Origin: Bacteroidota bacterium
Lineage (GTDB): Bacteria; Bacteroidota; Bacteroidia; B-17B0; Aurantibacillaceae
DNA length: 64,000 bases
Direction of reading: 5' to 3'
NCBI GenBank assembly: GCA_016711805.1
Contig: JADJSH010000019.1
Location: 1-64,000 of the forward strand
Shown here one piece after another: positions 44,221-53,170 of the stretch. Under the pieces are notes generated by a model. That model made no database searches. It worked only from the letters and a program-made list of their open reading frames with translations, and had not been told where the DNA came from. Numbering within the stretch: position 1 is the first letter of the stretch; every line of letters starts with the position of its first letter. Made by a program: the position numbers and the translations under genes.

Positions 44221-45936
44221 ATGAAACATCTATTGTATATCTTCCTTATTGAGTTTGGCTTTTCAAAAAAGGTCAAACTCAATTGGCTATTCCAGATACG
44301 ATTACTGGAACTAATTATAACTTAACAATGCATAAAGATAGTGTGCAGTTTTTTTTCCACAGGAAAAATCTCAGCCACACTTATGCCTTTAATCAGTATA
44401 ACATTTGGGACTTACCTTAATTTTAAATAAAGGCAGTAATGTAAATATGTCTGTGAGTAATCAAATAGGCGACACAACAACTGTTCATTGGCACGGATTA
44501 CATCTTCCATCTATGATGGACGGCGGCCCGCATACAATAATTTTACCAGGCGCAATTTGACTCCGTCATTTACAGTAATGGATAATGCAGCAACCTATTG
44601 GTATCACCCACATTTTATGGGTAAAACTGCTAAACAAGCTATCAAAGGCGCGGCAGGATTAATTATTGTGCGAGACCCAATTGAAGCTGCATTAAACTTG
44701 CCTAGAAAATATGGCGTTGATGATTTCCCTTTAATAGTGCAATGTCAGCAATACGATTCCGTTAATCAAGCTATGCCTTTAGGTATGCAAGACAGTACAA
44801 TTTTGGTAAATGGAGCAAGGGCAAGTCATGGCTATACGGTAAATGCTAATTTCCCTGCACAAATTGTTCGAATGAGGTTATTAAATGCATCAGGAGAACG
44901 AACATTTAATTTTGGGTTCACTGCAAATAAACAGTTTAAAATTATTGGCAGTGATGGTGGATTATTAAATAGCCCAGTAACAACAACTAGAATTAGATTA
45001 TCCCCTGGCGAGCGCGTTGAAATTTTAATTGATTTAAATGGCATGAATGGACAAACACTTCATTTAATGAGTTATGCTTCCGAATTAGCCATGGGCGTCC
45101 AAGGTGGCCCAACTATGCCAATGCCTGTTGGAAGTCCTCCAATGGACAGTCCATTAAATGGAATTGATTTTAATATCATGCAAATTACTGTAGTTCCCCA
45201 AACGCTAAACCCTGTTACAACAATTCCTACAATATTAACAACTAATACACCATTCACTGCTGGTCAGGCAAATATTACACGTACTATAAGGTTTACCGCT
45301 GATAGTTTAATGGTAATGGACGGTCCATTTTATTTTAATGGCAATTCATTCGACATGATGCGTATTGATTATGAAATTCCTTTAGGCAATATCGAAATTT
45401 GGAAATTGGTTAATGAAACAATGGTGGCACATCCTTTTCATATTCACGATGTTCAATTTTTCTTAATTGATAGAAGCGGAAATACACCGCCTGCCGAAGA
45501 GTTAGGAAGAAAGGATGTTGTTCTGGTTCCGCCATTTGATTCAGTTATGTTTATAACCAAATTTGACGATTTTGCAGATTCAATAACTCCTTTTATGTAT
45601 CACTGTCATATTTTAATGCACGAAGATGATGGAATGATGGGCCAGTTTATTGTAAAAAATACAGTTACAGGAGTTTCAGCAATTTCTTTTAATAATACTT
45701 CTGTTATGATCTATCCAAACCCAACAACAGACTTATTAAATATAAAATTGAATAATAACACAAATTCAGAACCTATCTTCTTTAATGTTTATGATATAAT
45801 GGGTAAAAGTATCTATTCATCAATACTTATTAATTCACATATTACTATAAACACATCTGATTGGACTAAGGGAATATATATGGTGGAACTAATTCAAAAT
45901 AAAAACAGTATTCATAAAAAAATAATTGTAGAATAA
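44221..45936 (+). CDS. Multicopper oxidase with T9SS sorting domain (several frame breaks at 5' end)
   Basis: Oxidises a substrate (often Cu(I)) with reduction of oxygen. All four copper clusters are present: HWHG (about 44489-44500), YWYHPHF, HPFHIHDVQF and YHCHILMHEDDGM. The C-terminal 75 residues are a type A T9SS domain (VMIYPNPTTDLLN...HKKIIVE), so the enzyme should act at the surface or outside the cell, unlike normal CueO/CopA. The first 350 bases carry about five indels (near 44250, 44270, 44348-44355 in an 8-T run, 44407, 44558). Read across them, the start is a signal peptide and a TQLAIPDTITGTNYNL...FF.TGK.SAT segment. From 44570 the frame is clean. Stop and next start adjoin the following paralogue gene. 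Confidence 0.85.
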
Positions 45937-46813
45937 ATGAAATGCTTAGTACTGATATTAATAACACTTACAGAATCTGTTTTTTGCCAAATACCAAATA
46001 ATGGTTTTGAGGCATGGACAAATACTAGCAGTTATCAAACACCTGATAATTGGGATAACTTAAATCAGATGACTAATAATAGCGGTATTTATACTTGTAT
46101 TAAAGGTACACCAGGTTATTCAGGTACTTCTTATTTATTTTTGAGTTCTAAAGCAATTGCAGGTAAAGGTATCGTTCCTGGCATTGCAGTTTGTGGTATA
46201 ATAGATACTATAACCTACAAACCAAAATCAGGATTTCCTTTTTCTAACCGACCACAGTATTTAAGTTCTTATGTACAATATATGCCTTCCGACCCAGCTG
46301 ATTCATCAAACATTAAAGTTCTGCTAACAAAATGGAATTCTTCTCTTTTACGAAGAGATACAGTGGCATTTGGAGTAAGTTATTTTAATGCAATGGCTCA
46401 TAGTTGGTTTAATAACGGTACATTTTTAAATTACAAGAGTGGCGAAAATCCTGACAGTGCCATTATTGTTATTTCTTCGAGCAGTAGTGTTCCAAAAAAT
46501 GGCAGTTATATATACGTAGATAATTTGCAATTTATAGGCAATGTTGTAGGAATAAATGAATACAGTTTAAATTCTAATACCATTTCTGTTTTCCCAAACC
46601 CTTCAAGCGACATTGTAAATATTGGTTTTAATTCTAATCATGATAAAGCTTCGACTTTAATGATTTTTGATTTTAGTGGTAACCTATATATATAAAACAA
46701 GAGAATTAAATAAAAGCAATACGATAAATACTTCTCAATGGAGCAAAGGTATATATACCATACAAGTAAATAGTAATAACCAATCAATTAATAAAAAACT
46801 AATAATTAACTAA
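45937..46813 (+). CDS. T9SS-exported GFExW protein B (one frameshift)
   Basis: Begins at the base after the oxidase stop codon. Signal peptide (ends SVFCQ), then IPNNGFEAWTNTSSYQTPDNW, and a domain matching protein A to YIYVDNLQFIG. The T9SS domain VFPNPSSDIVNI... is cut by a frame break at about 46685-46697 (TATATATA run). The continuation (TRELNKSNTINTSQWSKGIYTIQV...KKLIIN) ends at 46813. About 292 residues. No enzyme motif is seen. It is probably a surface binding or adhesion domain. Confidence 0.72.
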
Positions 46814-46816
46814 ACT

Positions 46817-47194
46817 ATGAAAACATCTCAATACATCCTAATCGCTTTTATTGCATTAGCAATAACATCTTGTGGTAACAAAGCAGAATCTGAAACAGTA
46901 GAAACATCAACGGTAGTTGCAAATGGCTTAGCAAATTCAACATTTAAAGTTTGGGGTAATTGCGAAATGTGTAAAGAAACAATAGAAGGGTCTTTAAAAG
47001 TTGAAGGTGTAACAAAAGCAGATTGGAGCACAGAAACAAAAATGATTTCTGTGACATACGATACAACAAAAATAACCCTAGATCAAATTCAAAAAAATAT
47101 TGCCTTAGTTGGTTATGATAATGAAAACTATAAAGGCGATGATAAAACATATAGTGAGCTACCTGAATGTTGCCAATACGATAGAAAACCATAA
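46817..47194 (+). CDS. HMA-domain lipoprotein (NCEMC type)
   Basis: 125 residues. Lipobox ITSCGNK, a short linker, then one heavy-metal-associated domain (about 42-105) with the variant metal motif GNCEMCKETIEG in place of GMTCxxC. The end CCQYDRKP adds a Cys pair. The same architecture (GNC.MC plus CCKYDR) is seen in the DUF3347 protein at 52267-53112. Predicted to be a periplasm-facing, membrane-anchored metal (probably copper) binder. Starts 3 bp after the preceding gene. Confidence 0.82.
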   Translation: MKTSQYILIAFIALAITSCGNKAESETVETSTVVANGLANSTFKVWGNCEMCKETIEGSLKVEGVTKADWSTETKMISVTYDTTKITLDQIQKNIALVGYDNENYKGDDKTYSELPECCQYDRKP

Positions 47195-47286
47195 TATTTA
47201 GAACGTAGCTTATGTTGATTATACTTTCCTCATAGCTTGTATTTTCAAAACGCTACGCTCTATAATTATATTAAATACAATAACAG

Positions 47287-49335
47287 ATGAAAATAAAAAT
47301 TTTAATAATTACTGCACTTTTTGCTAATTTCATTACAAAAGCACAAAATAATGAACCTTGTTATTTCGATAAATACCAACGAACAAACAAAGCGGCCATC
47401 GAAAAAGCAGAACTTGCAATTCAAAAAGGATTACATAAAGCAGAAAAAAAACTGCTATCACATAATCCAAATTTAAAAGTAATACCAGTTGTAGTTCATG
47501 TTATACACGATGGAGGTACTAATAATATATCTGATGCTCAAATACAAAGTCAAATAGATGTTTTAAACGAAGACTTTAGAAGAAAAATTGGAACTAATGG
47601 CTTTGGTGCAGGTGTAGATACAGATATTGAATTTTGTTTAGCTAAAAAAGACCCACAAGGGAAATGCACTAATGGTATTGTTAGAGTAAATAGCCCCTTA
47701 TCTAATCATCAAACCTATCAACGTAGTCAATTAAAATTATTGAGCTATTGGGACAATACTCGTTACCTAAATATGTACGTAGTAAAAAACATCAATAACG
47801 GTAGTGGCATTTTAGGCTACTCTTCTTTTCCAGGTGGTCCGCCTGATGAAGATGGAATTGTTGTAAGACATGATTATTTTGGAAAAATTGGAACGGCAGC
47901 AGCATCACTTGGCAGAACTACCACACATGAAATTGGACATTGGTTTGGATTATATCATACTTTTAACGGTGGGTGTGGCGTTGATACATGTGCTGATGGT
48001 GATTTAGTATGCGATACGCCACCCGCAGCAAATCCAAATTACGGTTGTCCAACTATAAATAGTTGTTCAAATGATATTCCAAACGTAAACGACCAAATTC
48101 AAAATTACATGGATTACTCAAATGATAATTGTAAAAGCATGTTTAGTAACGGTCAAAAACAACGAATGCAAGCTACATTAGTGAGTTTAAGAAACGATAT
48201 TTGGCAACAATGGAACTTAGACTCAACAGGCTGTGATAGTGGTTTTGTAAATAGTAATTGTAAAGTAATTGCCGATTTTGTAACACTTAATCCAAATATA
48301 TGTGTAGGAAACTCAATTATATTTTACAATAAATCTCAAAATATGCCAATTTCCTATCAATGGTATTTTCAAGGTGGAACTCCTGCAATATCATCAGTTG
48401 CAAATCCAACCGTTAGCTATTCTGCAATTGGTAATTTTCAAGTAAAATTAGTTGCAACTAATAGCAATGGTACAGATAGCTTAATTATAAACGGTTATGT
48501 AAATGTTACAACGCCACCTATCGGACAAGCGTTGCCTTATTTCGAAAATTTTGAATCAGTTACGTTTCCAACTAACGGCATTACAATTGATAATCCAGAC
48601 GGAGGTATTACTTGGGAACGTGATACTATTGCTACCGCTTATCAAGGTTTGGCAAGTGCAAAAATTAATAACTTAATCAATATTAATTACGGACAGTCAG
48701 ATGCTTTAGTATTACCACGTTTTGATTTTACTTCATTTACTGGTACACCATATTTAAACTTTAAATGGGCTTATGCTAAATCAGACCCAAGTTACTCCGA
48801 CGAATTAATTGTTTTAGCCTCAAAAGATTGTGGAGTGAACTGGTCACAAGTTTTTTATCGTACAGGTACAGCCATGATAACAGGTACAACGCAAACAACG
48901 CCTTATGTGCCAAATGCTAGTACAGTATGGAAAATTGCAAATATTAGCCTAGCTACATATACAACTTATCCTAATGTTCAGCTTAAAATTGTAAATGTTA
49001 CCGATGGTGGAAATAATTTATACGTTGATAATATAAATCTTGGCGCACTTATTACAAGTGTAACTGAAATGGAAACAGCAATTAATGATGTACTTATTTA
49101 TCCAAATCCAACAAATGGTAATTTTTCAATTGAATATCAGTTAACTAAAAACGAAGATATAACTATTGAAATTACTGATGTTTTAGGAAGAGAGATTTAT
49201 AAAACAGTACATTCTTATCAAATAATTGGAACAAATAAACAAGAAGTAAATACATTTTTAGAAAATGGAGTATATAATGTTAATCTAAAAATGGGTAACT
49301 CTACAACAAACAAAAAAATAGTTATAAATAAATAA
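47287..49335 (+). CDS. T9SS-exported M43 family zinc metalloprotease
   Basis: 682 residues: signal peptide (ends ITKAQ), a propeptide-like part (about 20-60), and a cytophagalysin/pappalysin (M43B) catalytic domain with zinc motif HEIGHWFGLYHTF (about residue 217) and the Met-turn region NYMDYSNDNCKSMF. A PKD domain (NPNICVGNSIIFYNKS..., about 335-420), a choice-of-anchor-like strand-rich domain (about 425-595), and a type A sorting domain (IYPNPTNGNFSI...KKIVINK) follow. Expected to be secreted. A protease inside a metal-resistance run is unusual. It may process the neighbouring exported proteins or be a passenger. Confidence 0.87.
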   Translation: MKIKILIITALFANFITKAQNNEPCYFDKYQRTNKAAIEKAELAIQKGLHKAEKKLLSHNPNLKVIPVVVHVIHDGGTNNISDAQIQSQIDVLNEDFRRKIGTNGFGAGVDTDIEFCLAKKDPQGKCTNGIVRVNSPLSNHQTYQRSQLKLLSYWDNTRYLNMYVVKNINNGSGILGYSSFPGGPPDEDGIVVRHDYFGKIGTAAASLGRTTTHEIGHWFGLYHTFNGGCGVDTCADGDLVCDTPPAANPNYGCPTINSCSNDIPNVNDQIQNYMDYSNDNCKSMFSNGQKQRMQATLVSLRNDIWQQWNLDSTGCDSGFVNSNCKVIADFVTLNPNICVGNSIIFYNKSQNMPISYQWYFQGGTPAISSVANPTVSYSAIGNFQVKLVATNSNGTDSLIINGYVNVTTPPIGQALPYFENFESVTFPTNGITIDNPDGGITWERDTIATAYQGLASAKINNLININYGQSDALVLPRFDFTSFTGTPYLNFKWAYAKSDPSYSDELIVLASKDCGVNWSQVFYRTGTAMITGTTQTTPYVPNASTVWKIANISLATYTTYPNVQLKIVNVTDGGNNLYVDNINLGALITSVTEMETAINDVLIYPNPTNGNFSIEYQLTKNEDITIEITDVLGREIYKTVHSYQIIGTNKQEVNTFLENGVYNVNLKMGNSTTNKKIVINK

Positions 49336-49349
49336 ATAAATTAATCAAG

Positions 49350-49892
49350 ATGAAAAAAAATAAAATAATATACATGCTTTTGGCATTGGCAATAAACACT
49401 AGTGCCTTTGCTAATTTTATTAATGCAAAAGTTAAAGTAACTGGCATTACTTGCAGTATGTGTTCAAACTCTGTAAACAAGGCATTAAGCTCACTTACCT
49501 TTGTAGATAAAATTGAAGTTGATTTAGAAAAAGCGATTTTTACAATTTCATTTAAACCAAATCAAACGGTTAATATTGATGAAATAAAAAACAAAATTGA
49601 AGGAGCTGGCTTTTCCGTTGGCGAACTAATAGCCGACTTTAAATTTGAAAACGTTTCTGTTACAAACGATTTTCACTATCAGTTTCAAAATAGCACCTAT
49701 CATTTTGTAAATGTAAAAAATCAAAAATTAAATGATATTGTTGCTGTTAGGTTTGTAGATAAAGGCTTAACGTCAACTAAAGAATTTAAAAAGTATACAA
49801 CACTAACAACTTTTAAATGCATAAAAACTGGTACTACCGAAGCTTGTTGTAATTCAAATACAAAACAACGTATTTACCATATAACAATCTAA
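49350..49892 (+). CDS. Periplasmic HMA-domain protein
   Basis: 180 residues. A signal peptide (ends SAFA) is followed at once by an HMA domain with canonical GITCSMCSNSVNKAL (about 31-45). A second half without a recognised fold (about 95-180) ends with a Cys pair (EACCNSN). Probably a periplasmic copper chaperone. Overlaps the next gene's ATG by 1 bp (TAATG), so the two are translationally coupled, suggesting it delivers metal to that protein. Confidence 0.8.
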   Translation: MKKNKIIYMLLALAINTSAFANFINAKVKVTGITCSMCSNSVNKALSSLTFVDKIEVDLEKAIFTISFKPNQTVNIDEIKNKIEGAGFSVGELIADFKFENVSVTNDFHYQFQNSTYHFVNVKNQKLNDIVAVRFVDKGLTSTKEFKKYTTLTTFKCIKTGTTEACCNSNTKQRIYHITI

Positions 49893-50818
49893 TGAAACTT
49901 ATAGTGGTTATTTTTTTCGCCTTATGTATTGCCCAAAATACAAAGTCTCAAGAGTTATATCCTAATTCAGAACCTGCAAGTATTAATCCGAAAAACACAC
50001 TCGGAATAAGACTTATGAACGAAGCATATACAACTAAAGATATTACTCGTTCATGGCATGGTGCAATGTTTATGTATGGTGTAAATTCAAAGTTTATGCT
50101 AAGTGCGATGTTTACAACATCAAATCATCATTATAAAAGCCTACCTGCAAATTTCATCCAATCAGATAGTAATAATGTTGAATTTGTTCAAAATAATCAA
50201 ACATTACAAAAATACAATTATGCATTTGAAGCAATCAATTTAGGTTTTCGTTACCGTTTTTTGAATAAAGATGGAGATCACAAACATTTTCGTATGGCGT
50301 TATACGGCAACGGGGTTTACGCTTTTCAACCACACGACGAAGCAGAAACTACATTGATGGGTGACAACAAAGCCATTGGTGGAGGTATCATTTCAACGGC
50401 ACTAATAAACAAACTAGCAATATCTTTTACTGGAGGCATTATAAAGCCTTTTGCTTATACTCAAAATCAAATGGCTATAAACTATGGTAACGCCTACAAT
50501 TACAGTTTATCTTTTGGCTATTTGGTTTATCCGTTTAAATACAAAAACTTTAATCAAACCAACATTAATTTATACGTCGAATTTTTAGGTAAAAGCTACG
50601 ATGCCATGTCTATAACAAACAATCGTAAAGATGTTGTATTACAAAACAATAAATCATATGATAAGGGTAATTACATAGAGCTTCGCCCAGCATTACAATT
50701 TATCGTTAAATCAAATTTGCGTATAGATTGTTCTACATCCCTGCCAATTATGAATAAATCATATATCCGTAATTACCCATTGTGTATATTAAACATACAA
50801 TATTATATTTTTCTATAA
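49892..50818 (+). CDS. Outer-membrane beta-barrel-like protein of the metal cluster
   Basis: 308 residues. Signal peptide (ends TKSQ), then alternating aromatic strands (NTLGIRLMNEAY, AMFMYGVNSKFMLSAMF, NLGFRYRF) and a C-terminal strand-like NIQYYIFL ending in an aromatic/aliphatic residue, fitting a 12-strand-type barrel. His- and Met-rich turns (TTSNHHYKS, GDHKHFRM) could touch metal. I do not recognise a named family with known function. The same pairing of a small HMA protein with a barrel is seen in other Bacteroidota copper loci as far as I recall. Confidence 0.65.
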   Translation: MKLIVVIFFALCIAQNTKSQELYPNSEPASINPKNTLGIRLMNEAYTTKDITRSWHGAMFMYGVNSKFMLSAMFTTSNHHYKSLPANFIQSDSNNVEFVQNNQTLQKYNYAFEAINLGFRYRFLNKDGDHKHFRMALYGNGVYAFQPHDEAETTLMGDNKAIGGGIISTALINKLAISFTGGIIKPFAYTQNQMAINYGNAYNYSLSFGYLVYPFKYKNFNQTNINLYVEFLGKSYDAMSITNNRKDVVLQNNKSYDKGNYIELRPALQFIVKSNLRIDCSTSLPIMNKSYIRNYPLCILNIQYYIFL

Positions 50819-50837
50819 TTAAACATTTAAATAAATA

Positions 50838-51421
50838 ATGACTATTTACATAAAAAATATGGTTTGTAACCGTTGCATAGCTTTTGTTAAAACTGAATTA
50901 AAACAATTAGGTTATCAAAAAGTAAATGTAACGCTTGGTGAGGTTCATTTTGAAAAAAAAGAACTTTTAGATGATGAAATTTTGAAAATTAATGAAGCTC
51001 TACTTCCACATGGATTTGAAGTAATTGACAATAAAATCAATAAATTAATTGAAAAGATAAAATTGCTAGTAATTGAGCAGATTCATTACGGTTCAAAAAT
51101 TTAAAAGTTAATTATTCTGAACTTATTTCAAGCACATTAAATAAAGATTATGGACATCTTAGTTCTATGTTTTCTGAAAGAGAAGGCCTAACAATCGAAC
51201 AATTCATAATACTTCAAAAAATCGAAAAAGTTAAAGAGCTACTTGTCTATGACGAATTAAACCTAAATGAAATTGCTGATGAATTGGGCTATAGCAGTAG
51301 TGCTCATTTATCTTCGCAATTTAAAAAAGTAACAGGTTTAACGCCTACATTTTACAAACAACTAAAAGGAGAAAAGAGGTTGGCAATAGATAAAGTAAAA
51401 ACAAATAATTATATAGATTAA
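50838..51421 (+). CDS. AraC-type regulator with N-terminal HMA-like domain (one frameshift)
   Basis: About 194 residues after repair. The N-terminal part (MTIYIKNMVCNRCIAFVKTEL) is an HMA-like ferredoxin fold with a CxxC, and the C-terminal part is an AraC/XylS double HTH (KVKELLVYDELNLNEIADELGYSSSAHLSSQFKKV, in pieces) with the GLTPTFYK signature. The frame breaks in an A run (51096-51101). The continuation is NLKVNYSELISSTLNKDYG. It is likely a cytosolic metal sensor that controls the cluster: metal binding by the CxxC domain would set DNA binding. This is inference from the fusion. Confidence 0.82.
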
Positions 51422-51490
51422 ACAGATAATAGTATAACACAAACGGTTTAAAATGATTGACCTTTGTTTCATAATTAAAAACCTAATAAC

Positions 51491-52231
51491 ATGAAACACA
51501 CTTATAAAGTATCAGGAATGACTTGCTCAAGCTGTCAATCAAAAGTTCAGTTCTTGCTATCACAAGTAAAAGGAGTAAACAATGTGAGCATTGATTTAGA
51601 AAAAGGAGAGGCAGATATTACAATGGAACATCACATTGCAACTTCTGAATTAAAAAATGCTCTAAAAGAAAACCCAAGATATCAATTAACTGAAAAAAGT
51701 GTAGAAATGCCAAAAGTAACCTCTACTGGGTTTATTGAAGAAGAAAAAAGTTGGTTAGAAACGTATCGTCCCATTTTGTTAGTGTTTGGTTACATAACAG
51801 GCATAACACTTTTGGTGCAATTTGTAAGCGGTTCTTTTAATTGGATGCAATGGATGAATCATTTTATGGCAGGATTCTTTTTAGTGTTCTCGTTCTTTAA
51901 ATTATTAAACTTAAAGGGTTTTGCCGAAAGCTATGCAATGTATGATATAGTAGCAAAACAAATAAAGAGTTATGGTTATCTCTACGCATTTATTGAATTA
52001 GGCTTAGGTATAGCTTATTTAGTAGGCTTTAATCCTTTCGTAACAAATTTAGTAACAGTAATTGTAATGAGTATAAGTATTATAGGAGTTTTACAAAGTG
52101 TATTAAATAAGCAAAAAATTAAATGCGCTTGTTTAGGTGATGTGTTTAATTTGCCTATGAGTACAATTACAATTATTGAAGACGCATTAATGATAGGAAT
52201 GAGCTTGATAATGCTTATAAAAATGATATAA
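51491..52231 (+). CDS. HMA domain fused to MauE/DoxX-like membrane protein
   Basis: 246 residues. Cytosolic N-terminal HMA domain with GMTCSSCQSKVQFLL (about 7-21), a linker, then four TM helices (about 95-115, 122-140, 160-180, 186-205, with a fifth near 225) of the MauE/DoxX redox-membrane type. The conserved loop KIKCACLGDVFNLPMS holds a Cys pair typical of this Bacteroidota family. May move or reduce copper at the inner membrane. No function has been proven. Intact. Confidence 0.8.
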   Translation: MKHTYKVSGMTCSSCQSKVQFLLSQVKGVNNVSIDLEKGEADITMEHHIATSELKNALKENPRYQLTEKSVEMPKVTSTGFIEEEKSWLETYRPILLVFGYITGITLLVQFVSGSFNWMQWMNHFMAGFFLVFSFFKLLNLKGFAESYAMYDIVAKQIKSYGYLYAFIELGLGIAYLVGFNPFVTNLVTVIVMSISIIGVLQSVLNKQKIKCACLGDVFNLPMSTITIIEDALMIGMSLIMLIKMI

Positions 52232-52266
52232 CAACCCAAAAATAATTAACTAAAAAATAAAAAATC

Positions 52267-53112
52267 ATGAAATCAATAACAAAAATAGTATCAGTAATTA
52301 TTGCAGTTCTATTCTACACAAGTAGCATAGCACAAATTAAAAATTCAAAAACAGAAACCGTAAAAATTTACGGCAACTGTGGCATGTGTAAAACAACTAT
52401 CGAAAAGGCAGGAAACAAAAAGAAAGTATCAAATGTGGTTTGGGATAAAGACACAAAAATGGCAACTCTAACTTACGATTCCAAACAAACAAGTCAAGAT
52501 GCTATATTAAAACGTATTGCTTTATCAGGTTATGATAGTGATAAATTTTTAGCTCCCGATAAAGTATATGATAATTTACACGGTTGTTGCAAATATGATA
52601 GGGTTAAAAAGGCAGTTACTAAGCAAGAGCCTGAAACCGAAAACAGTTCTATTCCAGTAACATCAGCAACTAATCAACAAACATCTCCTTTAAATTTAGT
52701 TTTTGATGCTTATTTTTTAGTAAAAGATGCTTTAGTGAAAACTGATGGAAATACAGCTTCTGCAAAAGCAAAAGATTTATTGGCAGCTATTAATGCTGTA
52801 AAAATGGAAAATCTAAAATCAGAAGAACACACCGTTTTTATGAAATATTTAAGCGATCTTAAAACAGATGCTGGTCATATAGCTGAATCAAAAGATGCAG
52901 CACATCAAAGAGAGCATTTTACAACACTTTCAAAAAACATGTATGAATTAATAAAAGTGTCAAAACAATCCGAAACTATTTATTATCAAAACTGCCCAAT
53001 GTATAATGACGGGAAAGGTGCAAATTGGCTAAGTAAAGAAAGTACAATTAAAAACCCTTACTATGGCTCACAAATGATGAGTTGCGGTAAAACAGTAGAA
53101 ACAATTAAATAA
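52267..53112 (+). CDS. Periplasmic HMA-DUF3347 protein
   Basis: 281 residues. Signal peptide (ends SSIAQ), HMA domain with GNCGMCKTTIEKA (about 37-49) and a trailing GCCKYDRVKK, then DUF3347 (about 135-281), ending with YYQNCPMYNDGKGANWLSK and MMSCGKTVETI. In this family the C-terminal Cys/Met motifs resemble those of CusB-linked metal-binding domains. Probably a copper shuttle to the RND system or oxidase. Intact. Confidence 0.85.
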   Translation: MKSITKIVSVIIAVLFYTSSIAQIKNSKTETVKIYGNCGMCKTTIEKAGNKKKVSNVVWDKDTKMATLTYDSKQTSQDAILKRIALSGYDSDKFLAPDKVYDNLHGCCKYDRVKKAVTKQEPETENSSIPVTSATNQQTSPLNLVFDAYFLVKDALVKTDGNTASAKAKDLLAAINAVKMENLKSEEHTVFMKYLSDLKTDAGHIAESKDAAHQREHFTTLSKNMYELIKVSKQSETIYYQNCPMYNDGKGANWLSKESTIKNPYYGSQMMSCGKTVETIK

Positions 53113-53170
53113 TTTTTAATAATAAGTAAATTGAATTATAACAACAATTCAATAGTAATTTAAGTCCTAA

